63,767 bases of DNA from Lonsdalea iberica (GCF_002111585.1 NZ_LUTP01000021.1:1-63767), one strand, 5' to 3'. Counted from the stretch's first letter, positions 34,146-46,913 are shown. A program made the numbers and translations. Notes: a model not told the origin generated them from the sequence alone.

Positions 34146-36704
34146 GTGAAGCTCGTAAAGTATTTATTCATCCTTGCAGTAACTTGCATTCTGCTTGGAG
34201 CCGCCTCGCTCTATGGCCTTTATCGCTATATTGAGCCCCAGTTACCCGATGTCGCGACACTCAAAGACATTCGACTGCAAACCCCAATGCAGGTATACAG
34301 CGCCGACGGCGAGCTCATCGCTCAATTCGGCGAGAAACGCCGCATACCGTTGCAGCTATCCCAAATCCCGCCCGAGCTGGTGCACGCGTTTATCGCCACT
34401 GAAGACAGCCGCTTCTATGAACACCACGGCATCGACCCGCAGGGCATCCTGCGTGCGACGTCGATTGCAATGCTGTCGGGCCATGCGTCCCAGGGCGCAA
34501 GCACCATCACTCAGCAGCTGGCGCGTAACTTCTTCTTAAGCCCGGAGCGCACGCTGCTGCGTAAGGTTAAAGAGGTCTTTCTCGCCATCCGCATCGAGCA
34601 GATGATGACGAAGGATGAAATCCTTGAGCTGTACCTCAATAAAATCTATCTGGGGTATCGTGCATACGGCGTCGGCGCGGCAGCTCAAGTCTATTTCGGC
34701 CGCACGGTGGATCAGCTGACGTTGGGAGAAATGGCGATGATTGCCGGCCTGCCCAAAGCGCCGTCGACCTTCAACCCGCTCTACTCGTACGACCGCGCGC
34801 TTGCTCGCCGCAACGTGGTTTTGTCGCGCATGCTGGATGAAAACTACATCACTCGGGCCCAGTACGATCAGGCACGCAACGAGAAATTAGAGGCCGACTA
34901 CCATGCGCCTAAAATCGCTTTCTCCGCGCCTTACATGGCGGAGATGGTGCGTCAGGAAATGGTGAAACGTTATGGCGACGGCGCCTATAACGACGGCTAT
35001 AAGGTGTACACCACTATCACTCAGAAGCTTCAGCAGGCCGCTGATGAAGCCGTACGCAACAACGTGATCGACTACGATATGCGCCACGGTTACCGCGGCG
35101 CGGACCAGGAATTGTGGAAAGTCGGTATGCCGGCCTGGCCCGAGAAGAAAATCATTGAAACCCTGAAAAAATTGCCGGTCTACGGGCCACTACAGCCAGC
35201 GGTAGTCACGGCCTCCGCCGCCGATCAGGCCACCGCAACGCTATCATCAGGCGAAAAAGTCATTCTCCCGCTGGAAACCGTACGCTGGGCGCGCCCGTTC
35301 AAAACCGACTATTTGCAGGGAGCCATACCGCGACGCGTGACGGACGTCCTGCAGGCGGGCCAGCAGATCTGGGTGCGTCAAGTTGACAACGTCTGGTGGC
35401 TGGCTCAGGTGCCCGACGTCAATTCCGCCATGGTGTCTTTGGACCCGAACAACGGCGCCGTATTAGCGCTGGTGGGCGGCTTCGACTTTAACCAGAGCAA
35501 GTTCAACCGCGCCACTCAGGCTTTGCGCCAGATCGGATCGAACATTAAACCGTTCCTCTACACGGCGGCGATGGACAAAGGGCTGACGCTCGCGAGCTTG
35601 CTGAACGACGCCCCGATTACCCGTTGGGATCCGGGCGCCGGTTCCGACTGGAGTCCGAAAAACTCCCCGCCGCAGTATGACGGCCCCATCCGGCTTCGTC
35701 AGGGGCTCGGACAGTCGAAAAACGTCGTGATGGTACGCGCGATGCGCGCGATGGGCGTGGACTATGCGGCCGATTATCTGGAGCGTTTCGGTTTCCCACA
35801 GCAGAACATCGTACACACCGAGTCACTAGCGCTGGGCGCGGCTGCATTCACTCCGCTGCAGATGGTTCGCGGCTATTCAGTGATGACGAACGGCGGCTAT
35901 TTGGTCGACCCGTACTTCATCAGCAAGATCGTCGATGACTTCGGTAACACGCTGTTCGCCGCCGCACCAAAAATTGTCTGCAACGATTGTAATTTGCCGG
36001 TGATTTACAGCGAAACCCAACGTTCCCTCGAGCTGTCTCCAGATTCAATGGAGAATGTGGCCACGTCGCAGGAGCATCCACAGCCCAACGCCGCGCCGCA
36101 GCCTGACCCGATTACTCCGCCCGAAGCGGCGCGACAAGCCAACCAACCGTATGCGCCGCACGTCATCAGCACGCCGCTGGCATTTCTTATCAAAGATGCC
36201 ATGAATAGTAACGTCTTCGGCGAACCGGGCTGGTTAGGGACTGGCTGGCGCGCAGGAAAAGTGCTGCAACGCCACGATATCGGAGGGAAAACAGGGACAA
36301 CCAACAACTCCAAGGATGCCTGGTTCTCCGGCTACGGACCAAATATCGTGACGTCCATCTGGATTGGCTTCGACGATCATCGCCGCGATCTGGGACGCTC
36401 GACCCTGTCGGGGGCGATTCGCGATCAGATTTCCGGATACGAAGGGGGCGCCAAAAGCGCGCAACCGGCCTGGGATAGCTTCATGAAAGTCGCGCTGAGC
36501 GGCGTACCGGAGCAAAAAACCTCGCCGCCGCCGGGCATTACTACCGTCACTATCGATCGCAGCACAGGCATGCTGTCAGACGGAGGCGGTAACAGTCGCC
36601 AGGAGTACTTCATCGACGGAACGCAGCCGACACAGCACGCGACTCATGATTCCGGTACGACGTTGTACGACGCAGGCAGCGGTCAATCCGAGGAGTTATT
36701 CTAA
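34146..36704 (+). CDS. mrcA: Penicillin-binding protein 1A
   Basis: Bifunctional class A PBP of 852 residues starting at GTG as in E. coli. An N-terminal membrane anchor is followed by the glycosyltransferase domain (EDSRFYEHHGID with catalytic Glu, GASTITQQLARN), an OB insertion, and the transpeptidase domain with the SNIK active-site serine at about residue 465 and KTGTT at about 715. It polymerises and cross-links peptidoglycan in the periplasm. Confidence 0.98.
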   Translation: MKLVKYLFILAVTCILLGAASLYGLYRYIEPQLPDVATLKDIRLQTPMQVYSADGELIAQFGEKRRIPLQLSQIPPELVHAFIATEDSRFYEHHGIDPQGILRATSIAMLSGHASQGASTITQQLARNFFLSPERTLLRKVKEVFLAIRIEQMMTKDEILELYLNKIYLGYRAYGVGAAAQVYFGRTVDQLTLGEMAMIAGLPKAPSTFNPLYSYDRALARRNVVLSRMLDENYITRAQYDQARNEKLEADYHAPKIAFSAPYMAEMVRQEMVKRYGDGAYNDGYKVYTTITQKLQQAADEAVRNNVIDYDMRHGYRGADQELWKVGMPAWPEKKIIETLKKLPVYGPLQPAVVTASAADQATATLSSGEKVILPLETVRWARPFKTDYLQGAIPRRVTDVLQAGQQIWVRQVDNVWWLAQVPDVNSAMVSLDPNNGAVLALVGGFDFNQSKFNRATQALRQIGSNIKPFLYTAAMDKGLTLASLLNDAPITRWDPGAGSDWSPKNSPPQYDGPIRLRQGLGQSKNVVMVRAMRAMGVDYAADYLERFGFPQQNIVHTESLALGAAAFTPLQMVRGYSVMTNGGYLVDPYFISKIVDDFGNTLFAAAPKIVCNDCNLPVIYSETQRSLELSPDSMENVATSQEHPQPNAAPQPDPITPPEAARQANQPYAPHVISTPLAFLIKDAMNSNVFGEPGWLGTGWRAGKVLQRHDIGGKTGTTNNSKDAWFSGYGPNIVTSIWIGFDDHRRDLGRSTLSGAIRDQISGYEGGAKSAQPAWDSFMKVALSGVPEQKTSPPPGITTVTIDRSTGMLSDGGGNSRQEYFIDGTQPTQHATHDSGTTLYDAGSGQSEELF

Positions 36705-36713
36705 TTGCGCTAT

Positions 36714-36747
36714 CAGGCAGGTGCGCTGAGGCCAGCGCGCCTGCCTG
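36714..36747. terminator. Hairpin between mrcA and nudE
   Basis: A 15-bp stem with a single mismatch, from CAGGCAGGTGCGCTG to CAGCGCGCCTGCCTG, has a 4-base loop and lies between two convergent stop codons. T-runs are missing, but the stem is very stable and well placed for bidirectional termination. Confidence 0.6.
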
Positions 36748-36760
36748 CAGAAATGCGCTG

Positions 36761-37324
36761 CTATTTCAGGGAAGACGGCGAGAAAAGATGGGCGTGCGCC
36801 AGGAATAGCGCGCTGACATTGCGAGCCTCGCGGAAATCCGGCTCCTGCAATAGCGACATCATCCGCGCCTGCGGCCAAGGGACCGGGATCAACGGTTCCG
36901 GCTCATCGCCCTGTAAGCGCTGCGGATAAAGCCCACGTGCAATGACGATGTTCATTTGGCTGGAAAAATAAGACGGGGCCAGCGTCAACGTTGCCAGCAA
37001 TTCGAAGTGCTCCGCACCAAATCCGACTTCTTCTTTCAATTCTCGGTCAGCTGCTTCAAACACCGTTTCCCCCGCGTCGATCAGCCCTTTGGGAAAGCCC
37101 AGTTCGTACTGTTCAATCCCCACCGCATATTCGCGGATCAGCAGCAGGTCATCGCCGATCACCGGCACGATCATCACCGCCTCACGGCCGGAAGGACGCA
37201 TCCGTTCATACACGCGGCGCTCGCCGTTGCTGAACTCCAGATCCACCGATTCAACATTAAACAGACGCGAGCGGGCTACGGTTTCAACCCCGAGAATTTT
37301 GGGTTTTTGCAGGTTATTTTCCAT
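36761..37324 (-). CDS. nudE: ADP compounds hydrolase NudE
   Basis: Nudix hydrolase of 187 residues. The Nudix box GLIDAGETVFEAADRELKEE matches GX5EX7REUXEEXGU in full. It hydrolyses ADP-ribose, AP3A and NADH. It is convergent with mrcA and divergent from igaA, the E. coli arrangement. Confidence 0.95.
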   Translation of the reverse strand: MENNLQKPKILGVETVARSRLFNVESVDLEFSNGERRVYERMRPSGREAVMIVPVIGDDLLLIREYAVGIEQYELGFPKGLIDAGETVFEAADRELKEEVGFGAEHFELLATLTLAPSYFSSQMNIVIARGLYPQRLQGDEPEPLIPVPWPQARMMSLLQEPDFREARNVSALFLAHAHLFSPSSLK

Positions 37325-37713
37325 AGAAACCCCAGTTACAGAGGAAATTGACTGACGCTGACCGCACAGTTGGAAAAATACTGGTACGCTTCACCGCATG
37401 GTTGATGCGGGCATTTTGCGGCAATCGCGTTGCCGTCTGCAACTTTACCATACCAAAACAACAATATTGCAACAGCTTAAAAACATAAGCCTTACTCATG
37501 TAAGCCAAAGAGGCACCTGAATGAAAAAAAAATAGGATTATCCTCATTTTTGTTCATGTCTGGCCTTGTTAGCATCCAAGGATAAAGACAAGAATATATA
37601 AATTCAGTTAGCAAAGGCAGCCAGCAAAGCTAGATGGGGTAACTTAGCCTGTGTATCTTTGTTAGTATCCAAAAAAAAACAGAGGAAACCTGACGCTATT
37701 GGATGGTAATGAT
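37325..37713. promoter_or_regulatory. Divergent nudE/igaA region with a spaced direct repeat
   Basis: About 390 bases of conspicuously AT-rich DNA that must hold the promoters of nudE and igaA. A 14-base near-identical direct repeat, TTGTTAG(C/T)ATCCAA, occurs at 37566-37579 and 37659-37672, 93 bases apart. The second copy lies about 40 bases before the igaA start. No gene is apparent. Confidence 0.5.
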
Positions 37714-39858
37714 ATGAGTACAATACTCATCATATTGTCTGTATTGTTAGCCTGTCTGATTGCGGTAGGGGGTTTCATTGGCTATCGCATGTATCGTCGT
37801 TTTCTTTTTGCTAAACGCCTGCCCGTAGTCTCTGGACATCGCCAGCTGACCTCGACGGAACGCAAGGCTGTAGAACAATATTTGGTGTCGAAAGACGCTG
37901 GAAATGCGCTGCCGCTTACCGCGTCGGCGTCTTCCCCACGTCTGACGCGTTCTCTGCTCAGCAACCGTGTTTATCCCATCACACACAGTATCACCCGCTA
38001 TGGGCTTAGCACCGATGCGCCGAATAAATGGCGATACTTCATTGATACACAAGAAGTTCACCTTCCTCCCAGTTGGGAACAATACATCACGCAAAATAAC
38101 GAGATCGAACTGATCACCACGCGTTCGATGCCGCTGGTCATTTCGCTTAACGGACACTCGATCACGGAATATATCAACAACCGAGACGCCTCTAACAACC
38201 GCGAACTGCCGATTGGCAATGCGTCGATACTCCCGGAAGAAAACGAGCATACAGAACTGCTTTCCGTGCGGAAGGAAACGCAGGAGGAATACGCCACGCA
38301 CCGTTCTCGCGGGCTTAAAGACGCCGCCGTGCTTTGCTGCGCCTTTTTGCTTTTGGTCTTCAGTCTCAACAGCCCGTTGGCCGTGCTACCGTGGCTGGCG
38401 GCCACCGCCTGTATCCTGGCCGCATGGAGCTGTTGGCAGCTATTTCGAGCCCCCCGGGAAAAAGAGCTGCAGGACGTTCACTGCCTGAATGGCACGCCGC
38501 AGTGTCTGGGGCTTTTCGGCGAATCGAACCAGGGCCGTCTTGGCAATATCTCTCTCGGGAACATCGATCTGATTTATCCGCCGCACTGGCAGCCTTATAT
38601 CGGTCACGATTTAGGGAAAAAGACCGATGTGGACATCTATCAGAACCGCCAAGTCGTACGGCAAGGAAAATATCTGTCGCTGCACAATGAAGTGAAACGC
38701 TTCCCCTTGCAGAAACGCGGCAAAAATCTGGTGCTGGCTTGCGGCGCGCTATGCAGCCTACTACTGCTGTTGAGCTATGTTCCGCTCGATCTACCGCTTA
38801 AGCTCAGCCTCGCCTGGATCAAAGGCGCGAATAACATCAAGGTCACACAGGTCGATGAACTGGAGAAGATGCCGCTCCATGTCGGCGACACCTTGCAGGT
38901 GCGCGGCACCGGCATGTGTTACGTCCCGCCGGTCGATCACGGCCCTACGCCTCCCAGCACGTCGGCCTTCCAACCCTTCGACTGTTCCGCTATCTACTGG
39001 AACAAAGCTGACCCGCTACCGCTGCCTGAATCCGATATCATCGAAAAAACCATCGCCCTGCGCGCCACGGTCAACGATCAGCTACATCCCTCAACGAATA
39101 GCGACGGAGCCAACTCACCGTTAGCCAGCGCGATCCAGAAGTCCGGCATGATTCTGCTCAATGACTTTTCCGACATCGTGCTGAAAACCGAAGACCTGTG
39201 CGAAAAAGAAGAGGATTGTACGCGTCTTAAAAACGCGCTGATTAACCTCGGCAACGTGAAAAGCTGGAACGTTTTGGTGAGGCGCGCCAGCTCTGGCGCG
39301 CTGAAAGGCACCAGCGTCATACTGCGCCCCGTGAGTGCCGAAACGCTGGATACCCTGGTCAACAACGCCACGGACTACTTTTATTTACAGGAGCTTCGCA
39401 ACGCCACCAATGCGTTGAATAGCCCGCCGCCGGCCGGGTTCCTGATCCGTAGCGATGAAGGCAACCAGTTCGTCACCCACCCAGAGCCGATGACATCGTT
39501 GCCAGAGTATCGACCGGCGGAACAGTGGCAGGAATTGCAGCGTTTGTCGGCTATGCTGCTGCACACTTCGTTCGAAGCCAGCGGCGTGATCACGGCCATC
39601 TCGTTGGACGCCAACGGTACACGCCATATCTCCCTGCACAGCGAACCCGATGCGGTCACGCTGTGGCGCTACCTCGGCAGCAGCGTGCTGCTTCTGCTGT
39701 TTACGAGCGTGTTCATCATCAACGTCGTACAGCTGGTCATGAAGCATCGCCGCAGCAAACAGCGTATTGCCGATATTCAACAGTATTACGCCAGATATCT
39801 GGCGCCGGAGACCTCCGCTACACCAGCGTTACACGGCAGCGCCTCTCGCCCGTCGTGA
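37714..39858 (+). CDS. igaA: Rcs phosphorelay intracellular attenuator IgaA
   Basis: Inner-membrane protein of 714 residues (IgaA/UmoB/YrfF). Predicted membrane segments lie near residues 3-25, a pair near 205-245, one near 345-362 and one near 650-670. Between the last two is a large periplasmic domain with several cysteines. It represses Rcs signalling by contacting RcsD and is essential in enterobacteria with an intact Rcs system. The ATG at 37714 was chosen over an upstream TTG because GGATGG is at proper distance. Confidence 0.94.
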   Translation: MSTILIILSVLLACLIAVGGFIGYRMYRRFLFAKRLPVVSGHRQLTSTERKAVEQYLVSKDAGNALPLTASASSPRLTRSLLSNRVYPITHSITRYGLSTDAPNKWRYFIDTQEVHLPPSWEQYITQNNEIELITTRSMPLVISLNGHSITEYINNRDASNNRELPIGNASILPEENEHTELLSVRKETQEEYATHRSRGLKDAAVLCCAFLLLVFSLNSPLAVLPWLAATACILAAWSCWQLFRAPREKELQDVHCLNGTPQCLGLFGESNQGRLGNISLGNIDLIYPPHWQPYIGHDLGKKTDVDIYQNRQVVRQGKYLSLHNEVKRFPLQKRGKNLVLACGALCSLLLLLSYVPLDLPLKLSLAWIKGANNIKVTQVDELEKMPLHVGDTLQVRGTGMCYVPPVDHGPTPPSTSAFQPFDCSAIYWNKADPLPLPESDIIEKTIALRATVNDQLHPSTNSDGANSPLASAIQKSGMILLNDFSDIVLKTEDLCEKEEDCTRLKNALINLGNVKSWNVLVRRASSGALKGTSVILRPVSAETLDTLVNNATDYFYLQELRNATNALNSPPPAGFLIRSDEGNQFVTHPEPMTSLPEYRPAEQWQELQRLSAMLLHTSFEASGVITAISLDANGTRHISLHSEPDAVTLWRYLGSSVLLLLFTSVFIINVVQLVMKHRRSKQRIADIQQYYARYLAPETSATPALHGSASRPS

Positions 39859-39949
39859 AATCATCAGCCTTAAACCGGTATACTGGCGTACAGACACCCT
39901 CTGCCTGATGGCCGCCTCCGGCGGCAATGGCCTCTTTGCCGGAGTGATG

Positions 39950-40636
39950 ATGAATTCCGAATTTGACTGGAATGAGATAGATACCGTGCTGCTGGACATG
40001 GACGGCACCCTGCTTGACCTCGCTTTCGACAGCTATTTCTGGCTGCAGTTGGTGCCGCAATCGCTCAGCGAAAGGCGCGGCATTTCGCTGGAAGAAGCGA
40101 AAGAACAGATGGCGCACGAATATCAATCCGTTCAGCACACGCTAAGCTGGTACTGCTTCGACTATTGGAGCCAGCAGTTGGATCTGGATATACGTCAGAT
40201 GACGCGTGACATCGCTTCACGCGCCCGGCTGCGGGACGACACCACGCCGTTTCTTCGTGCATTAAAGGAAAGCGGCCGCCACACGGTTTTGCTGACGAAT
40301 GCCCACCCACACAGCCTGTCGGTCAAAATCGAACGCACGGGACTCGATCAGCACCTTGATTTATTACTTTCCACCCATACTTATGGCTTTCCGAAAGAAG
40401 ATCAGCGTTTGTGGCAGGCGGTACAAACTCAAATCGGATTCGACCCGGCGAGAACCTTGTTTGTGGATGACAGCGAGCCCATTTTGGACGCGGCCAAGAC
40501 CTTCGGGATTGGCTACTGTCTGGGCGTCAGCAATCCGGACTCCAGTCTGCCTGAGGGAAAAACGTTCCATCGTCATCCGGCGACCAACGATTATCGGACG
40601 CTGATCCCCGCCTTAACAGGCGCAACCGGTTTTTGA
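39950..40636 (+). CDS. yrfG: GMP/IMP nucleotidase, HAD family
   Basis: HAD hydrolase of 228 residues with LLDMDGTLLDL (motif I), LLTNAHPHS (motif II), a conserved lysine in YGFPKED and FVDDSEPILDAA (motif IV). E. coli YrfG dephosphorylates GMP and IMP. GGAG precedes the chosen ATG at 39950. The stop codon overlaps the ribosome binding site of hslR. Confidence 0.93.
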   Translation: MNSEFDWNEIDTVLLDMDGTLLDLAFDSYFWLQLVPQSLSERRGISLEEAKEQMAHEYQSVQHTLSWYCFDYWSQQLDLDIRQMTRDIASRARLRDDTTPFLRALKESGRHTVLLTNAHPHSLSVKIERTGLDQHLDLLLSTHTYGFPKEDQRLWQAVQTQIGFDPARTLFVDDSEPILDAAKTFGIGYCLGVSNPDSSLPEGKTFHRHPATNDYRTLIPALTGATGF

Positions 40637-40645
40637 GGAGCATGT

Positions 40646-41059
40646 ATGAGCAAGGCCAGCCAGCATGAAGACAACGCCGCGGTCCGTCTGGACAAGTGGC
40701 TATGGGCAGCGCGGATTTACAAAACCCGTGCCGTCGCCCGCGATATGGTTGAAGGCGGCAAGGTTCACTATAACGGTCAACGCAGCAAGCCCAGCAAACT
40801 GGTCGAACTGAATGCGGAGCTCAAACTACGTCAGGGCAACGATGAACGCACCATCGTGATCCAGGAAATCTGCGCGCAGCGCCGTTCCGCGCCTCAGGCG
40901 CAGGCGATGTACCGGGAAACCGAGGTCAGTATCGAAAAACGGGAAAAAATGGCGCAGGCAAGAAAAATGAACGCGCTGTCCATGCCCCACCCCGACCGTC
41001 GCCCAGATAAAAAAGAGCGCCGGGATTTGATTAAATTTAAATATAGCGATGCGGAATAA
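40646..41059 (+). CDS. hslR: Ribosome-associated heat-shock protein Hsp15
   Basis: Basic S4-domain protein of 137 residues (RLDKWLWAARIYKTRAVARDMVEGGKV). It recycles free 50S subunits that carry a nascent chain after heat shock. GAGGAG lies 5 bases before the ATG. It is in an operon with yrfG and hslO. Confidence 0.96.
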   Translation: MSKASQHEDNAAVRLDKWLWAARIYKTRAVARDMVEGGKVHYNGQRSKPSKLVELNAELKLRQGNDERTIVIQEICAQRRSAPQAQAMYRETEVSIEKREKMAQARKMNALSMPHPDRRPDKKERRDLIKFKYSDAE

Positions 41060-41083
41060 CCCCCGTCGCCGCGAGAAAATATT

Positions 41084-41956
41084 ATGTCCACACACGATCA
41101 ATTGCACCGTTACCTGTTCGAAAGCCACGCCGTTCGCGGTGAACTGGTCACGGTCAGCGAAACGCTCCGGCAGGTGCTGGAGAATCATGCCTACCCAGCC
41201 CCCGTACAGACGCTACTCGGCGAACTGCTGGTCGCCACCAGCCTGCTGACTGCTACGCTGAAATTCAGCGGCGACATCACGGTTCAGTTACAAGGCGATG
41301 GTCCGCTCAAACTGGCCGTCATCAACGGCAACAACGCTCAGCAGATGCGCGGCGTGGCTCGCCTACAGGGAGACATTGCCCCTGAAAGCTCACTGCACGA
41401 CATGATCGGCAACGGCTATCTCGTAATTACCATCACGCCAACCGAAGGCGAGCGCTATCAGGGCGTCGTCGGCCTGGAAGGCGACACGCTGGCTGCTTGC
41501 CTGGAAAACTACTTCCTGCAATCAGAACAGCTGCCGACGCGCCTGTTTATCCGTACCGGCGAGCACGATGGCAAACCTTGCGCCGCCGGTATGCTGCTAC
41601 AGGTGCTGCCGGCTGAGGAAAGTCACCGAGACGACTTCGATCATCTCTCTCAGCTGACGACCACCGTGAAAGGCGAGGAACTGTTCTCTCTGCCGGCCAA
41701 CGAAGTATTGTATCGCCTGTATCACCAGGAAGAGGTGACGGTGTATGAGCCGCAGCCGGTCAGTTTCCACTGCCACTGCTCGCGCGAACGCTGTGAGAAC
41801 GCCCTGCTAACGCTGTCGGAAAGTGAAGTGGACGATATTCTGGCGAAGGACGGCAACATCGACATGCATTGCGATTATTGCGGTAGCCATTACGTCTTCA
41901 ACGCGGCTGACATTGACGAAATTCGTCAGTCCGCCTCACGTACCCACCTGCATTAA
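41084..41956 (+). CDS. hslO: Redox-regulated chaperone Hsp33
   Basis: Protein of 290 residues. The C-terminal zinc switch is complete: CHC...ERC near residues 230-237 and CDYC near residues 263-266 supply the thiols that release zinc on oxidation and activate the holdase. The N-terminal chaperone core is normal. It follows hslR by about 25 bases and ends in a strong terminator. Confidence 0.97.
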   Translation: MSTHDQLHRYLFESHAVRGELVTVSETLRQVLENHAYPAPVQTLLGELLVATSLLTATLKFSGDITVQLQGDGPLKLAVINGNNAQQMRGVARLQGDIAPESSLHDMIGNGYLVITITPTEGERYQGVVGLEGDTLAACLENYFLQSEQLPTRLFIRTGEHDGKPCAAGMLLQVLPAEESHRDDFDHLSQLTTTVKGEELFSLPANEVLYRLYHQEEVTVYEPQPVSFHCHCSRERCENALLTLSESEVDDILAKDGNIDMHCDYCGSHYVFNAADIDEIRQSASRTHLH

Positions 41957-41968
41957 TCCCGCCAGTAA

Positions 41969-41997
41969 AAAGGGCGCCGTCAGGCGCCCTTTCTTTC
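41969..41997 (+). terminator. Intrinsic terminator of the yrfG-hslRO operon
   Basis: Perfect 10-bp stem AAAGGGCGCC / GGCGCCCTTT with loop GTCA and following CTTTCC, 13 bases after the hslO stop codon. Confidence 0.88.
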
Positions 41998-41999
41998 CA

Positions 42000-42021
42000 A
42001 TCTGTGCTCAATATCACATTA
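42000..42021 (+). promoter_or_regulatory. CRP operator upstream of pckA
   Basis: TGTGC-TCAATA-TCACA (42003-42018) matches the CRP consensus TGTGA-N6-TCACA with one mismatch. It lies about 140 bases before the pckA start and directly after the hslO terminator. Catabolite control of pckA through CRP is known in E. coli. Confidence 0.6.
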
Positions 42022-42156
42022 TTGTTACTTTTGCGTCACAATAACAAGCAAAGTTATTAAAGAATTTATTTAATTTTATGATACTTCTCGTAGTTAAAAT
42101 AAGCTCTGGCCCTACACTAATAGGCAGTAGGACAATACCCATTGAGGAGTAGCCAC

Positions 42157-43776
42157 ATGGAGATTAACGGCCAGATGTCACAGGCGCTTTCCGCTTACGG
42201 CATTCATGACATCCGCGAACTCGTCTATAACCCGAGCTACGATTTACTGTTTGAAGAAGAAACATCCCCTGCATTAGAAGGTTACGAACGCGGCATCGAA
42301 ACTGAGCTGGGTGCGGTCGCCGTCAACACCGGTATTTTCACCGGACGTTCCCCGAAAGATAAATACATCGTCCGTGATGACGTGACGCGCGATACCGTCT
42401 GGTGGGCCGATCAAGGCACCGGCAAGAACGACAACCATCCCCTCAGCCAGGACGTCTGGCTACAATTGAAACAACTGGTCGGCGAGCAACTCTCCGGGAA
42501 ACGCCTCTTTGTCGTTGATGCTTACTGCGGAGCCAACCCCGACAGCCGGCTGAAAGTCCGCTTCATTACCGAAGTCGCCTGGCAGGCTCATTTCGTAAAA
42601 AACATGTTTATCCGTCCCAGCGACGACGAACTGCGCGATTTTGTCCCTGACTTCACCGTGCTGAACGGCGCGAAGTGCACCAATCCGAACTGGCGGGAAC
42701 AAGGGCTCAATTCAGAAAACTTTGTTGCCTTCAACCTTACCGAAGGCATCCAGCTGATCGGCGGAACGTGGTACGGCGGCGAGATGAAGAAAGGGCTGTT
42801 CGCCATCATGAACTACCTGCTGCCGCTAAAAGGCATCGCCTCCATGCACTGCTCCGCCAACGTCGGCGAAGCGGGCGACGTCGCTGTCTTCTTCGGCCTT
42901 TCCGGCACAGGTAAAACCACGCTGTCCACCGATCCTAACCGCCAGTTGATTGGCGATGACGAACACGGCTGGGACGACGACGGCGTCTTTAACTTTGAAG
43001 GCGGCTGCTACGCCAAAACCATCAGGCTCTCGCAGGAAGCCGAGCCGGATATCTACGGCGCCATCAAACGTGACGCACTGCTGGAAAACGTGACCGTGCG
43101 CGAGGACGGCAGCATCGACTTCGATGACGGTTCGAAAACCGAAAACACCCGGGTTTCTTATCCGATCGACCATATTCTGAATATCGTCAAACCGGTTTCC
43201 AAAGCGGGTCATGCCACCAAGGTCATTTTCCTGACCGCCGACGCGTTCGGCGTGCTCCCGCCGGTGTCTCGCCTGACGTCCGATCAGACGCAGTATCACT
43301 TCCTGTCCGGATTCACCGCTAAACTGGCCGGGACGGAACGCGGCATTACCGAGCCAACCCCGACATTCTCCGCCTGCTTCGGCGCAGCCTTCCTCACGCT
43401 GCATCCCACGCAGTATGCCGAAGTATTGGTGAAAAGAATGCAGGCCTCCGGCGCACAGGCCTACCTGGTAAATACCGGTTGGAACGGCACCGGCAAACGC
43501 ATTTCCATCAAGGATACGCGGGGCATTATCGCCGCCATTCTTAATGGCAGCATTGAGGAGGCGGAGACGAAAACGCTGCCTATCTTCAATCTGTCTGTCC
43601 CAACGGCGTTGGCCGGCGTGGACCCATCAATTCTGGATCCGCGCGACACCTACGAGCGCGCTGAACAGTGGCAAGCGAATGCCGAAGATCTGGCTCAACG
43701 CTTTATCGCCAACTTTGACAAATACACTGATACCCCGGCAGGGGCAGCGCTGGTCGCCGCCGGTCCGAAGATCTGA
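42157..43776 (+). CDS. pckA: Phosphoenolpyruvate carboxykinase (ATP)
   Basis: Gluconeogenic enzyme of 539 residues that converts oxaloacetate and ATP to phosphoenolpyruvate. The kinase P-loop [12 protein letters not shown] (about residues 248-259), the metal-binding Asp in [11 protein letters not shown], and [11 protein letters not shown] are intact. GAGGAG lies 7 bases before the ATG. A CRP operator upstream and a strong terminator downstream make it a monocistronic unit. Confidence 0.98.
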   Translation: MEINGQMSQALSAYGIHDIRELVYNPSYDLLFEEETSPALEGYERGIETELGAVAVNTGIFTGRSPKDKYIVRDDVTRDTVWWADQGTGKNDNHPLSQDVWLQLKQLVGEQLSGKRLFVVDAYCGANPDSRLKVRFITEVAWQAHFVKNMFIRPSDDELRDFVPDFTVLNGAKCTNPNWREQGLNSENFVAFNLTEGIQLIGGTWYGGEMKKGLFAIMNYLLPLKGIASMHCSANVGEAGDVAVFFGLSGTGKTTLSTDPNRQLIGDDEHGWDDDGVFNFEGGCYAKTIRLSQEAEPDIYGAIKRDALLENVTVREDGSIDFDDGSKTENTRVSYPIDHILNIVKPVSKAGHATKVIFLTADAFGVLPPVSRLTSDQTQYHFLSGFTAKLAGTERGITEPTPTFSACFGAAFLTLHPTQYAEVLVKRMQASGAQAYLVNTGWNGTGKRISIKDTRGIIAAILNGSIEEAETKTLPIFNLSVPTALAGVDPSILDPRDTYERAEQWQANAEDLAQRFIANFDKYTDTPAGAALVAAGPKI

Positions 43777-43800
43777 TGCCTCATTAGCGACACCACAACG

Positions 43801-43828
43801 AATGCCTGCAACCGCAGGCATTTTTTTT
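43801..43828 (+). terminator. Intrinsic terminator of pckA
   Basis: Perfect 9-bp stem AATGCCTGC / GCAGGCATT with loop AACC, followed by a T8 run. The 250 bases from here to the end of envZ contain no gene I can support. A small TCGCCG/CGGCGA hairpin at about 44039-44060 could end the convergent ompR-envZ transcript. Confidence 0.93.
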
Positions 43829-44080
43829 GATCCAAAGGACAGGCTGTCACGCCGCCGAAGATTGATGCCAGTCAATTCGGTGAGCGTTGAATAGTCAAGG
43901 TGGATTGCCGGGGGACTATACGGGGCGGCGAAATCACGCTCGCTATTTTTCGTTCTAAACGTTCCAGGGCAAAGCCCTCCAACGAAATGGGAGGACTCAT
44001 CGGGAAGCGAGCTTAATGACGTGTAAAACCTAAAAGTGTCGCCGATCGGGAAACCGGCGATAGAAGGAAATCCATTATCT

Positions 44081-46170
<2,090 letters not shown>

Positions 46171-46418
46171 TTTATTCTCCAAAGACGGGATGAACGCCTA
46201 TGTTGATATTGTTCAAAACTTGTTAAACACTGGACAATCTTTTCTGGTATATATTCTAATCATAATTGTTACAAACCATATAAAAATACGTTGTAATCAA
46301 ACATTTCCTTTGTCCATATTCGAAGATAATGACATATAGACAGCATTAATTCCGTTATCGTTGACAGACGACTGTCGTGACACCGAGATTTAATAACATA
46401 GATTTTTAACCGAGACGT

Positions 46419-46901
46419 ATGAAAACCGACCTTATTACCCGTGAAGGATACGAGTCCCTGCATCAGGAACTCAATTACCTGTGGAAAGAGCGCCGACCGG
46501 AAATCACAGAAAAAGTCGCGTGGGCCGCCAGTCTGGGCGACCGTAGCGAAAACGCCGACTACCAGTACAACAAACGGCTCCTGCGTGAGATCGACCGGCG
46601 CGTCCGCTACCTGCGCAAGCGCCTACAGGTGGTGCGCGTGGTGGACTACTCGCCGCAGCAGGATGGCAAAGTCTTTTTCGGTGCATGGGTCGAGGTGGAA
46701 AACGAAGACGGCGACGTGAAGCTGTTTCGCATTGTTGGCCCGGACGAAATATACGGCCGCAAGGACTACATCTCCATCGACGCGCCGATGGCCCGGGCGC
46801 TGCTGAAAAAAAGCGTCGACGAAGAGGCGGACGTTCCAACGCCGACCGGGAGAAAAACCTGGTACATCAATAAAATCGCCTACGGTACGACAGCCCCATA
46901 G
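46419..46901 (+). CDS. greB: Transcription elongation factor GreB
   Basis: Protein of 160 residues with an N-terminal antiparallel coiled coil bearing the catalytic tip acids in LGDRSENADY and a C-terminal FKBP-like domain. It enters the RNA polymerase secondary channel and stimulates cleavage of backtracked transcripts. In E. coli tex follows greB. Here three accessory genes lie between them. Confidence 0.97.
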   Translation: MKTDLITREGYESLHQELNYLWKERRPEITEKVAWAASLGDRSENADYQYNKRLLREIDRRVRYLRKRLQVVRVVDYSPQQDGKVFFGAWVEVENEDGDVKLFRIVGPDEIYGRKDYISIDAPMARALLKKSVDEEADVPTPTGRKTWYINKIAYGTTAP

Positions 46902-46913
46902 CCGCCGTTGTCA

